Assembly: GCA_900708905.1 (NCBI GenBank)
Contig: CAADRB010000058.1
Location: 1,194,472-1,258,471 of the forward strand
Length of the DNA: 64,000 bases
Direction of reading: 5' to 3'
Source of the DNA: Hymenolepis diminuta
Lineage: Eukaryota > Platyhelminthes > Cestoda > Cyclophyllidea > Hymenolepididae
Made by a program: the position numbers and the translations under genes. This document shows positions 51,201-62,500 of the stretch, piece after piece. Position 1 is the first letter of the stretch, and each line of letters opens with the position of its first letter. The notes under the pieces were generated by a model. It saw nothing but the letters and a program-made list of their open reading frames with translations. It had not been told where the DNA came from and did not search any database.

Positions 51201-54200
51201 TAAGGATTCATTATTAATGTTCAATCTTCAGAATTTCAGCAATATACATACTAGAAATGAAAAGGCATAAATTGTTAATACAGCCTCCATTCACAAAGGA
51301 TCCTGTCATTTATAGGCATAAAACCATTCAGGCCCTTTTAAAATTTCAGGCTAAAAAATGAAACTTAAATCTGCTTCATTCGTTTACGAAGGATGAGAAT
51401 TTTTTAAAAATAGAAATCATTCAGTACTTCTCAATTTCGGATCATAAATGCAATGCAAAACTCATTGCTCAAATAAAGGTACTTTTAGAAGACAATAACT
51501 TCTCTGCTTACTTGAGGGCACTAGTCTAATAACAGAAAGAATGATCGGAAATTAGCAATGCTCCACTGTATAAATCTTTTAAAAACCATTTACAATAAAG
51601 TTCATTAAGTACAGGGTGCGTAAGGCATCTGAGGACACCTTATGCACTTTTAGAAAAAAGAAAGTGAAACTGTTAGTGGCTGAAACTTGTAATTTCTTTT
51701 AACAGAACAAATAAACATAATACCAACCCAAACCCCTTCTATATATCAGCCTTCGGCTTCTATCACCTACTCAATTCGAGTTCAAAAGAGACTGAAAGCT
51801 ACGATCAGAGCAGGTGATCTTTATTCATGTCCTCCATTCTTCGGACTATTACTTCCATCACAGAGGAGGATTTGGTGTTATCGAGATGGCTATTAACTCC
51901 CTTTTCGACGACATCTCGTCTCACAAGTAATAATTCAAAGGATTAAGATCCAGTGAGTAGTTAGGAGGCGGGCATAAGTTTGATGTGACATGATGATGAA
52001 AATTCTCGGCAATCCAATCCTAGATTTTGAGAGCTTTACGAGATGGAGCCGAAATTTGTTGGAAGATAGGAGGTCTTCCACCATTGGCTACGCTGTCTAT
52101 CCAAGGCAGCTTAACGACAATAGTTTGAAGAATCTCGACATAGGCATCTGCATCTGCATTGACCCGGAGGCCCTGTGGAAAAAATTGAGGAATCATGATA
52201 TGCCCCTTCCTCACTACTTACAACACCGAAAACCATGATTGTTGCCGGAAGCTTCGTGTGCATTACGGTTGGAACTTCAGTGGGATCCGCCCACACACAG
52301 TCACCTACCATTTCTTGAATAGACTTTTTAATCTTCAGGGAAGTTTTTTTCGTCGCATAAAACAAGGACACTCTTGCTCTTTTCGGTGATTTAATTTGTT
52401 TAAGAATCGTTTTGCACGCACTAAACAATTCTTTTGAGTCGTTTTTACCGACATATACTGACCTCGTCTAAGAACGTATGTTTTGTATTCGAGGTCCTGA
52501 TAAAGAACATTCCTTATATATTGTTGTTCCTTCAAACATTTGAAGATATCTGGCAAGATGTTGAGCATTGACTTTCCTCGATTTTCGTCCATCATGCCAT
52601 GCACCCTTTTCATAAACTAAGGTGTTCTGAGTGAGTCAGAAGAGCGCTGACAATGCTCTTTTCTCTTCCTCGTGGCAGCCAATTCATCCTCATTGTTTTC
52701 ATTCAGCTCTTTTCTAACTTTGCAAACGAAAAATCTGGTGACTTTTAGAACCCTTCCAATTTCTAAATTCCTGTGTTTTGCTTTTATAGACACTATTATA
52801 CAGCGTGCCTTATCATTTCATTAGTTACAGTAGTATCTTCCATAAGATCTTCTCGTATGAAAATTACGTTAATTATTATCAGGTTACTTTAGAATATAAA
52901 AATATTTTCCAGAGTTACGCTAATAAATCAGAAAAGAATGTTACGTTCCAAATTCGATTTAGAAAAGAATTTCTTTCATTTCTAAGTTTATGCTGTAGTT
53001 TCATATACAAATTATTCATAAGATGTTAACATAGGTTTTTCAAGTCTTAGTAAGCGAACGACTGAATAGTAGAGACTTATTTCTTATTAGCTCCTCTCTT
53101 CTTCCGACACAGATAATAAAGGTTCATAATGACTTTTACGAATATTAGTTCTGAAATGTATCGTAGTTAACGGTCTTATATTAATCTCAGTATGCCTTTA
53201 TAACAATATACCGTTTCAATGAAAGTGTTAGAATTCAGAAAACAATCAGTCTGCTAAAATCTTCCTTTTTTGTCTCTAGATTGATTGAAAATCTGAAGAC
53301 ATAAATGTATCAAGAGCATATCTCATGTAGAGAAATTTATCAGTACTAAAACGGTGCACCTCATCTTCGCAATTTCTGACGTTTTACGCTAGCCCGTTTA
53401 AATTATTTACATTGGGGAAAAGTAAGAAGACACTGATTCCTTGAAAATGCACCCTAAAAATTTCGTTCAAAGTGAAATTCGAGTTTATAAAGCTCCCCTT
53501 TTCCAACCTAAAATGATGGTGACTAGCGAAGTTATTTATTTATAAAATATTTGAAGTAAGTAAAAATGGTCACAAGTCGTTAAAAATGTCCTTTAAAATA
53601 GAAAAGAGAAAATAAAAATCACAAAGAGTATAAAAGTCAAGGTCTCAATATTTTTTTACTAATTTCTGAGGTTTCGATTGACTTAATAAATATGGAAGAA
53701 AAGTAAAAAGACTCCCAGTTAGGAGAAATCTTCAATTTTCGACGATCTCATGTAAATCATGACTGTAGACTTCATGAATGTTTTTCGAAAGGTGGAAGTA
53801 TCCATGTTCAAAATGATTGCGAACTATTTAACTTGGCATTAAGTCTCAGTTGTTTACTACTATTCAAATAATTACTGAAAAATTGACAAATATTTGCTTT
53901 CAAATAAGCACAAAGTACTCACTTTCATTTTGCCTAACGAGCATGAATTTCTAGAGTGAATTATTCAGGTAAACTAACATAACAACCACTATTTTAACAC
54001 TCGGCTACAAAATTAGCCATCAAAGGTTCATGAAATTGGGAAAAATATGCGTGCTGAAGAACCCAATTACTACTGCTATTTCGGTTACTGCATTGGCACA
54101 AGGCCATATAATTGTTGATTTAAAATACAACAAATCATAAAACAAGATCAAAGGAATCAATCAAATAGCCGATAAAATCGGAAGTTTTAGTGAAAGATAA

Positions 54201-56593
54201 CAACACAGCTTGACTTTAGAATGAGAACTGAAAAGAACCCCTTCTTCCCTACTATATGATGAACAAGAACGAGGAATTTCATGCCTTTAGTCCACAGTAT
54301 TTAATTAACCGTAAAGTCATATTTAACCCACTACTAGTCTAAGAGGCCAAAACAACAATAATTATGAGATAAAAACTATGATAAATACATCAGCCAGTTT
54401 ACGATGCCAGTAAATTTTGTCTATTCTACCATATCTCCAGGTGTTAATGAACATGCCAAACAATAATGGGTAGATTTTGAAACTGAGGCATACCAAATTA
54501 TTGATAGAGGTGTTTCAAACAGTGCACTCTATCTCTTTTGAAGTTTGTAAAAGAAAAGTTATAAAAAAACATTACTTCCGACGCTCACTCGTTTATCTTC
54601 TTTTAGCAAATTAAGACTACATTTTTAGCATAAACCAAGTTAATTTGGACGCAAAATAAGAGTTATGTGAACCACAGACTTTCTTTACGCCGGACGCTCT
54701 GGTTTAATTTTCGATCAATAAAAAAATACCGAATAAACAAGTTAGTAAAAATAATTAATATTTGTAAGTTCAAACTAGCTGATGGCTGGTTTATAGCAAG
54801 GCGATACTCCATTAAACAGTGGCCACAGACACAGAAAGCTTAAGATCGGTAGATTCCACAAGTTAAAGAAGTTTGGAGAAACTACAACATTAATGACATT
54901 TTGGCCGATGATGCTGAGAAAATTAATTTCATTTACACTGGAAAAAATAAAAACAGGGTTAAACAGGAGAAAATGCCTTGCAGGAGTGGAGTATGCAAGA
55001 ACTCCGTTTTAAAGCTTACCAAAAATATTTCCACAAAATAAATTTGCCCATCGTAGGTAATTTCTTATACAATTGGAAGAATATGAATATGTGTCGACTG
55101 GTGACTTGAGGTAAAAAAGACGAAAAACTAATCTCCGTAAAACGGCGATAAATAAGTCGACTTATAACTGAAAATTTTGGAGCAGACAAAGAGTATAACA
55201 TCGATGAATTATGGAGTGCTTGAGGCCTTCACGCTGCCAATTAAAATAGTTAATATCAATTAACAATGACAATCCTCCAATTTAATCCGATTTGTGGGAC
55301 CGATTCACCGCGCCCAAATTTGAAGATGAAATCATTCTTTTAAAAAAAAAAGTATCACCATTCATGTTATTTGAAATGAGAAGGGGCGAAACAGACTGTA
55401 AAACAGTGGTTGCCAATTCTCTGTCCTCACAATAACTATAAGTAGCCCTTAATTACGAATTAACGTTGAGGTGGCGTTTGTTAAATAGTAACCGCTTATT
55501 GAGAAAGACTTAAGGAAATTATAATATTAGGAATAAAATAAACGAGACAATCGGAAAATTACAACTACAGAGAATTAATGGAAGACAGCAATCAAGGTTG
55601 CATAGTGCTGATGCAAAATTAATAACTGGCCACTTGAACGCCTATCAACATTTGGTATGGGCAAGCGTCCAAGAGTTGCAACATCCTTCGGAGACACCAC
55701 TGATAGCATTCGACAAATTGGAAAGGCTTTCCAGCAAACACCCTGTTCTTTTCAAATGGCCAGATTTATAACTCAAAAGCGGTCCCAGTCCATAGTTAAT
55801 AAACAAACTAAGAGCATACTACGGGAGAAAGATTTAGGCGTTGGAATATCTAATTGATTCTCTGATAAACAAAAGATAAATACGGTAAAATATCACTTAC
55901 ACATAGTGAAATGTATTACTAAAGTAGGCCTCCATTTGAAAATCGTACAATTATATTTCAATTAAAATGACAAAAGATTTCCTTGTGCTACAAAAATAGA
56001 AGATATCTAGGCAGTTTAACGTTTTTGACATTTGACTGCGCACATCTCCCCTCTTAATCCAAAGATCAAACAATTTTTTTTCAGAAAGTAAAGTGGAACT
56101 AAGAAAACTTAGTTATGAGCAACATTAGCTTAGTAAATTGACAGCTAAATGAAGAACAATCTACCTCATATCAGGAAAGACAATAGCGGAAAGACTAGTA
56201 AGTTCCTAACAATGCACATTAACTCAAGTAATAATTTGCACTTACTGAGTTCAGCAGTCATAACCGCCGTAGAAGCAGGCGCCGGCCAATCATATCGTTC
56301 AATAGCGGGCACAGAAGAAGCATCTGGGGGTTGGCCAGAAGGAAAACTGGCCAGCCTCCTGGCTTCCAGTGAAGCCGCTTCACTTTCCACCACCAGAGTG
56401 GAGTGCCGACTGGAATTCGGACCGCCGCCACCACCATTTGAGATGGGAGATGCCAAACGACCGGCGAATGTGTTGGCGGAGGCTGAGGAATACTGAGCCA
56501 TGAGAGCATCTCGCAGACCAGTATTGAGCGAACGGGAGTTACGAGAGAGACCGGCTGGAATTATACGAGCGGGTTCCAAGGGAAAGCGATTGC
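36249..56593 (-). CDS. Villin-headpiece actin-binding protein, abLIM/UNC-115-like, 3' part (440 aa seen)
   Basis: Exons, 5' to 3', are 56593-56246, 48291-48268, 47319-47183, 41303-41159, 38305-38159, 37639-37487, 36729-36545 and 36434-36249, with an optional 37892-37860. Every junction is GT-AG and phases match throughout. The last exon encodes a villin headpiece: GVDRTRLEIYLSDAEF, then FYRLPEWKRNDLKRRVDLF at the extreme C-terminus, with the actin-contacting basic and aromatic pattern intact. Upstream come a Ser/Pro/Gly-rich linker with ERYDWPAPAS, then a very basic RVLNARRRVRERRQRLREQG, an acidic SSDESVEDLS, and EEERARRRKAQ. A C-terminal headpiece behind a long disordered Ser-rich linker is typical of abLIM/UNC-115 and dematin. 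LIM domains, if present, must lie beyond the window or in unseen 5' exons. The introns of 7954 nt and 5879 nt hold a mariner relic and a gypsy relic respectively. The headpiece is certain; the family name is probable. Confidence 0.78.
37860..37892 (-). other. Candidate 33-nt alternative microexon of the headpiece gene
   Basis: On the minus strand an acceptor CTCTCTTGCAG is followed by 33 nt and then the strong donor AGGT|GTAAGT. The interval lies between exons 38305-38159 and 37639-37487, whose junction is phase 1. Inclusion would add 11 codons (HSAHSFRRTIRC spans the junctions) without a stop or frame change. The Ser/Arg-rich residues suit the linker. Nothing in the protein family demands it, so it could be a cassette exon or a chance pair of splice sites. 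Confidence 0.4.
44685..46680 (+). mobile_element. Degenerate Ty3/gypsy-type pol relic
   Basis: Successive fragments of a Ty3/gypsy polyprotein run in order on the plus strand. They are the end of reverse transcriptase (AYLDDII at about 44695), the thumb/RNase H junction (RSLLGLISYYGNFLPDL, 44898 onward), RNase H (EFHKFVYGRPF, SIFGPK, near 45245-45325), the integrase zinc-binding region (SGINQMKTSVRGYKYWPG), the catalytic core remnant (LLVGSHSKW) and its end (SPYHPQPNGQVERLN, 46159 onward, then LTYRTTP and LGGQTPAEL). It is broken by a TAG stop at 44779-44781, by several frameshifts (for example near 44830, 45110 and 46050) and by loss of an integrase active-site Asp. No gag, protease or LTRs were found. 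It lies antisense within an intron of the headpiece gene, between exons 47319-47183 and 41303-41159, and cannot be active. Confidence 0.9.
48215..48236. other. Assembly gap (22 N)
   Basis: These positions are a run of 22 undetermined bases. The gap is only 31 nt downstream of the 24-nt microexon in the direction of the minus-strand gene, so it lies in the following intron. The true gap size may differ. Confidence 1.
48268..48291 (-). other. 24-nt microexon of the headpiece gene
   Basis: On the minus strand the acceptor TTATTTCAG precedes 24 nt, which are followed by the strong donor GAG|GTAAGTTCC. Only one of the three frames is open, and it is the phase left by exon 56593-56246 and accepted by exon 47319-47183. 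Joined, the segment reads RVLNARRRVRERRQRLREQG, continuing the basic helix encoded by the next exon. The exact phase fit on both sides makes a chance match unlikely. Omitting it also keeps frame, so it may be alternatively included. Confidence 0.75.
48292..56245 (-). other. Large intron of the headpiece gene
   Basis: This 7954-nt intron separates exon 56593-56246 from the 24-nt microexon. It contains the dead mariner element at about 51611-52822. Other short open frames, such as 49524-49781 and 55657-55857 on the plus strand, are not recognisable and carry no convincing splice sites. Further microexons may hide here, as they are too short to see without transcript data. Confidence 0.5.
51611..52822 (-). 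mobile_element. Dead mariner transposon with broken transposase
   Basis: On the minus strand, pieces of a mariner-type transposase appear in order and in changing frames. They are an HTH part (about 52780-52620), a linker (DLEYKTYVLRRGQYMS near 52490-52450), then WADPTEVPTVMHTKLPATIM (about 52299-52240), FFPQGLRVNADA, WIDSVANGGRPPIFQQ (about 52112-52060), and a C-terminal LDLNPL region (near 51935). Active-site positions are changed: the first Asp region reads YATKKT where active relatives have a Asp-Glu pair, and QQISAPS replaces the usual QQDSAP. Stops and frameshifts occur throughout. The left end carries a hairpin at 51616-51647 (9 of 10 arm bases pair). A faint terminal-repeat match at about 52800-52820 sets the right edge, so the boundaries are approximate. 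It sits in the large intron of the headpiece gene. Confidence 0.85.
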
Positions 56594-59500
56594 CTGCATA
56601 AAGAATGAAACAGTCAACTTTATAATTGTCTGTAATGAATAGGTCACGTGTTCAATGTGAATCAAGTTACAGTGAGAGAAATTAGGCAAAAATGTTAGAA
56701 AGCCTATTACGAATGTCACAATCAGCGAAACTGCAAGACGTTTCTATCAAAGAAAATAACTGAAAACATTTCTAGCGGCGAACTTTAGAAAATTTTATCT
56801 TAATTTTGACTATTTGTCAACTGTATTTTGCTGAGCCGCCAAGTGTAGAATCATTTCAGCAAAATAAAAATTTGTGATTGAATAAACCGCTTTTTGAAAT
56901 TAAAGAATCTGAATTAAATGGTGCGGTATCCTAAGTCTGCATTTATTCGAGATTTATCTATTTTTCCCAAAATTCAGGAGCTAAATTTATGACAAAAACA
57001 AATTTCCATAACCCATCTAGAAACTTGAAATGAATAAAAGAATCACATTTTCAGTTGTGATCGTTTTATACTCGCTAATATGAAAAATTACATATTTACA
57101 AATAAAAAATTCAATCTTTGAATTCTTTAGAATCAGCTTCTTTAATTGACACAACCCAAGATTGATTCTTTATATTCGCCATAACAACCCCCGTTAGCAG
57201 CGAGAATCGCTTATCAAATGCTGCTATAAGTCTAAGTTTATCCGAAATTTTCAGGTCATTTAGATGAGTTCTGAAATTACGGGGATAAATTTTCACCAAC
57301 TGCAAAACTGATTTACTCGATATATTGGGCAGACAGATACAGACACTCATCTCTTAATAATAAGTTAACCAATATCATTTTAAGAAGTGTACTCAAGCAT
57401 ATCTGATTCAGACAAGACTGGAACGTGCTGATAAATAATTTCGAGTCTGGAATGAATCTATCATTTTCTAAATACTGTCATATCCCAATATCAGGGAAGA
57501 AATTATCAGATATGCATTCAATTTACTATCAAAAGAGGATCGGCGGGGTGGGGAAAAGATCGAAAATTATCCTACCTTCTATAAAACCAAATTTTCAGAA
57601 AAATTTCTGATATAAAATGAAAGAAAAAAGCTTTATTGAAAATTGCAAAAGGTGTATGACGGCATTAAAGATAAAGTCTCATTTATTCTTTGAGAGATTA
57701 TATCTATGATTAGCCGTATACGTCAAATATTCGCTGAAGGTATTCGATAATAAATGAGAAGAGATTCATAAACAAAGTTATGGACTAGTTTGCGCATAAT
57801 AAAAGATAAATAATACGAAAACATAAGCGATGTAAAGACAGAAAGACATTTAGAGGTGAAAGTTATTTAAAACAGTTGTATAAACAAAACCTTGAATTAG
57901 ATACTAGGAAAAAATCCAATTTTACATGATAAGAAATTTGAGTTTAATATAAAGAAAAAAAAATCACATACATTTAAAATACCATACCTTCTAGAAAGGT
58001 AAACTAGAACAGTGGGAAAATGTTTTTTACTAAAAAACAAACGCACAAATTAAAATAAATTAATAATCGGTTGGTAATATTAAAATTGTTAAATGCAAGA
58101 AAAATAGCAGATTTGTGTTATTATTCTTTTATATTCCTAAACAAAGAAAAATACCAGCATGAGAACAGGAGTCTACCCAAGTTATCGGTAGAACACTGTG
58201 AAATTTGGGAATTAAATTCTAAGGATTATCAAGATTCATCGCAGAAGTGCATAACTAGATCGTAAATCAAGGCCCGAAGTTGGTGAATACTTTCGCAATA
58301 ATTTCAATTTTCAATAAGAGCTTTGTGTTTCTTTTAAATAAAAAATAACTGGTAAATTATTTGATTATCAAATAGATCAAAGTTGACCAAATGCATCAAT
58401 TGCAAAATATCTGAACGAATTCAAGTACGTCCATTTTACAAATAAAATCCATATTCTTTGCTTATTAATAGCTCATGTATGGACTTAACAAACTAGCAAA
58501 TTGATCAAGGAACACACCTCTGCAAATTGCATTGTTTCCATTACCCAAAAAATAAATAAATCATCCCATTACTATTTTACTAATTACGCTTTTGAAATAA
58601 CGTAATATTCGGATGCTAATTATGATTAGCTGGCCTTTAGATCGCAATTGAGGTCTAAAATAATTCTCATTAAATGAGATATCACAATGGGATATACGAC
58701 TAGAAACATAAATGTCTATATGCGGAAGTGCAGTACTTGAATGAGAAACTATTTTTGGGATTATTGTGATAAGGCGATTCTAGCCAAGAGGAAATGCGAC
58801 TGTTTATGTGGGAAGGGAGATTTTACGGGTTTTCTGCGAGAGATATGTAAATTGACTGAGATCATTCAATCATAGGAATTTCAAGAAACTATAGTCATGG
58901 TGTATATATCTGCCCAATAATAAATAAAGGTTTAAAGTTGAACCGGGATAAGTACTGATATAAAAGGATTTTATCAAAAGACGATTCTTTTCTTATGTAA
59001 AGTCTCAGAATTGAATGTAAAAGTCTCTTTTCTACCCTAAATGGATTCATTAAAATTAGAATCTTATAGAAATAGGAAGCAGTAATGATATTGATATATC
59101 TATAATGAAACTAATAACTAGTGATTCCTTCAATATTAATTAATGATGCAATAGAGATTACTTATTTAGAAATACCATCTTTTTGATAAATAAATTCACC
59201 TAAAATCAGACCGCCTATAGAGTATTTTACTTGCATAACTCATAGAGAATATGCAAATCATTCACTGTAAAAACAAAAAGCGACTTCCAACTGGGAGAAA
59301 GCAGTCATAGACCTCAAAATAATTTTCATATCTATGAAAAATAACAAATTATTTCAACAAAATTACAAACAACGGTGGAAAGGAATATCGTCACTATGAA
59401 TTTTTGAAAGAACAATTATTTAGAAAAGACATCCTTTCTCAAATTAAAAGACAATCAGATAATATGGAAAAAACAGAAGTTAATTTCAGGACAAAGTTCA

Positions 59501-62500
59501 TTCATACAGACTCTGATATTGCAATCGACAATTATATGAGAGATACGTTACAAACCTATCTTAAACTCAAGGCCACTTTTCCGACATTCTACCTAGAGAG
59601 GAGGAGGCACTGATTGAACAGAACGACGTTCTAGTGTCCATATTCAATCAGTGCCGATGGGCACAGCTCTAATTAAATGCTAATTTAACTCAAGTCACCT
59701 CAATATTAGAAATTCTGTAAAGGTACAATCAGCGTTCCCGGAGGGTGCCATTCCTTTTAATTCAAAAAATTTCAAATTATCAAAACACATGCTTGAGAAA
59801 TACGTAAGAGTAGTAAGAAAAAATATTTTACCAAAATAACTTCAGAAGCCTTGTGAAAAATAAATCAATTCGATTAAATAAATTGCCTTTCAGAAAAATA
59901 TTTTAAACCGGGAAAAAATTACACAAGTTTCCAAAACAACAAGTCACTTCCTCCAGAGATTCTCCCCTCAATTTCGTTTTCCAGTTTAATGGGTAGCAAA
60001 AACAAAACTAACAATAAATTCTTCTCTTCTTTTTAATTAAATTCACTCAACGTAACAAAAGAGCGAAATTGGAAAACAAGAGACGACGATTTTTGTTTTA
60101 GTAAAATCTTCGATAAGGCGATGCATTTTAGCAATTATTCTTAGTAGTGAACCTCAGAAGTCAACCTATTTACTTTTTGGTTCTTTTATTAAAAGGAATT
60201 GGAAAATTCAATATACCTTTTAGAACTCTAATCATTACATGTGAACAATATCAATGATATTTACTAAATTTTCAAATGAAAAAGGTACATAAACATTTAC
60301 TTTATTTAAACACATATACATTGTACTAAACCAATTAATTCATAGCAATAATAGCTTAATTTGTATCTAATAAATTGCATTTTACGAGTTAATTAATAGA
60401 GAAGTAAAAGGTTTGTTCGGATGAACAATTCTGAAATAGTTCCGATTCATTTTCCCTTTTTGAATAAGACGTTTTTTAATTAGAAAGGCAATAAAGTGTA
60501 CGCTTCCGACTTTGGGAAGCTTAATTAGAAAGGGAAAATTAAAAGAACCAAGAGAATTAATCTAACAATGCTAACTGTTAAACAAATAAAGGTAGGCCTA
60601 ACCTATTTTAACCATTTATATCAAAGAGAAATAAAAATATTCTATTATCATACAGATGACTTTAACCATTTACAGTTACCATCATCAGTTGCACCTTTTA
60701 TTGACTGTGTGCTCCGATAAACAATAATTGACAGGTATCATTACTGCCAAGAAAGTAAATCTGACGAGTTTCCTTTCCTAAATTTCCCATCTTTTTTCTC
60801 CCCCTAAGAAAAAAATCCAGAGTAATGGAAATAGTAAATGAAAGATTTAATATTAACAATGTGGCCAACTATATTCTAGATGGGTGTCAATAAATCACCA
60901 ATGCAAAAGGTGGACGGGGATGCAAATGAATAAGAAGATCCTCGCTACTTTTATTTATTTATTTTGATTTTAACCAAACGGTGCTTCTTTCAAAAGGGTA
61001 GCAAATAAATTGATTAATACTCAGGGTGGACGTTGAAATTTTGCATGCAATTAGTCGAAGTGTCTCAGTTCAAAATAAACTTTGCAAAATTTAATCTATT
61101 TCAACATCAAAGAATGGCAATCCTGACAAATGGACGCACGTTTAGAAACAAAAGATGGCATTTTTTTAAGAATAATGAAAACCTGGTGCATAGATAATGC
61201 TTTTTAATAAGAAATAAGGAGAAAAGAGTAGAGAATTCTAGTAAGCTTCAATAAGCAAAATGGAGAAGCAGAAACCAAACCTATGGTAGAATGTGTACAG
61301 ACAAGAAAATTTTCAAGAATGAAATTATTTCCCCACTAAATCATATATGCATCAATATGGTATTTACAAGATAATAAGGATCAACAGAAAAAAATCAAAC
61401 ATTTAATATGAATTTTCTTAAAGTCGCATTTATCATATATGATTGCCCAAGTATTGCACTGAAGAGGAACGGAAAAATTAACTCTAAGATATATCAATTG
61501 AGTGAATATACTATACTTCTACGCGGTTAGACTGGTCTGGTATACAATTAATCATCATACCCATAGTTTAAATTCTAAATACAAATAGAAAATTCTAGGA
61601 GTTTCAACATCGAAATCCTATGTTGATTGATGTACATTAATGTTCAATTAGATAAGCAGTATAAAAATACTACATCTAGTATTACCTAGCTGTTTCTAAC
61701 CATCAAGATGGAGCAACCAACTACCTGATTTAACAAACCAGTCGGCACTGACATTAACCAACCAATTAAAAATAGTGTTGCTTGCTTTGCCATGGATAAC
61801 AGTAACGTATTAGGTAAGAAATTAGGTTCTCAGTTTTTAGTTGCAAGATTCTCATTTATTAGCCCGAAGGAAAGAGCTAACTTAATGCTTTACTAGTGAC
61901 TCAGACACAGAATGATGTAGAATTCTCAGCCAAATTAATTTCACTAAAAGTTATTCATCACTTTATTTTCACTGCCGCTCGGTCTGCGATGACTCTCCAA
62001 TACAAACATTTGGTTTTCACTTATCTCTCCTCCTCGCTCCCATTAAAATACGTATACTCTCTTTGTAAACCGAAACACTGTTCGCTATATCTGCGCTCAT
62101 AGATAAACTCAGCTTCCCAACTGACTTGCCTTTTCTTTACTTTATTGTATGGTAAGGATCTAAAAAATTTCTAAAAGCAACAGCTCAGCTAGATTCTACT
62201 ACTCAGTCGCACGATATTCCTGCCCTGATTGATCTATTAATGCTAAATTAGCTTGGGGAAATTTTAACTAATTAGGAAAAAGGAAAATGGGCAGTTGTCA
62301 AAGGAGATGGGAGTTGTTGTTAGTGTTTCTCAAAAGGACAATATTCATTATGGAAAAATACCTTAGATAAAAGCTGGAAAGGGGAGACGAAAAAGATGAG
62401 CACTTCAAAATACAGATAATTACAAATGTACAAATTATATGATCTCAGCGGTTTGATGAAAAGTTCATTGAATCTGTTAAAATGAGAAACCCGTACCGCT

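Noticed and set aside
56149..56496. 115-codon plus-strand open frame, Ala/Gly/Glu-rich
   Set aside because: It is the reverse of the headpiece-gene exon at 56593-56246. The minus strand has matching splice sites and phase, and the plus strand does not.
57111..57350. 79-codon minus-strand open frame
   Set aside because: The composition is plausible, but there is no recognisable domain, no second exon and no clear splice sites. Support is too weak for a gene call.
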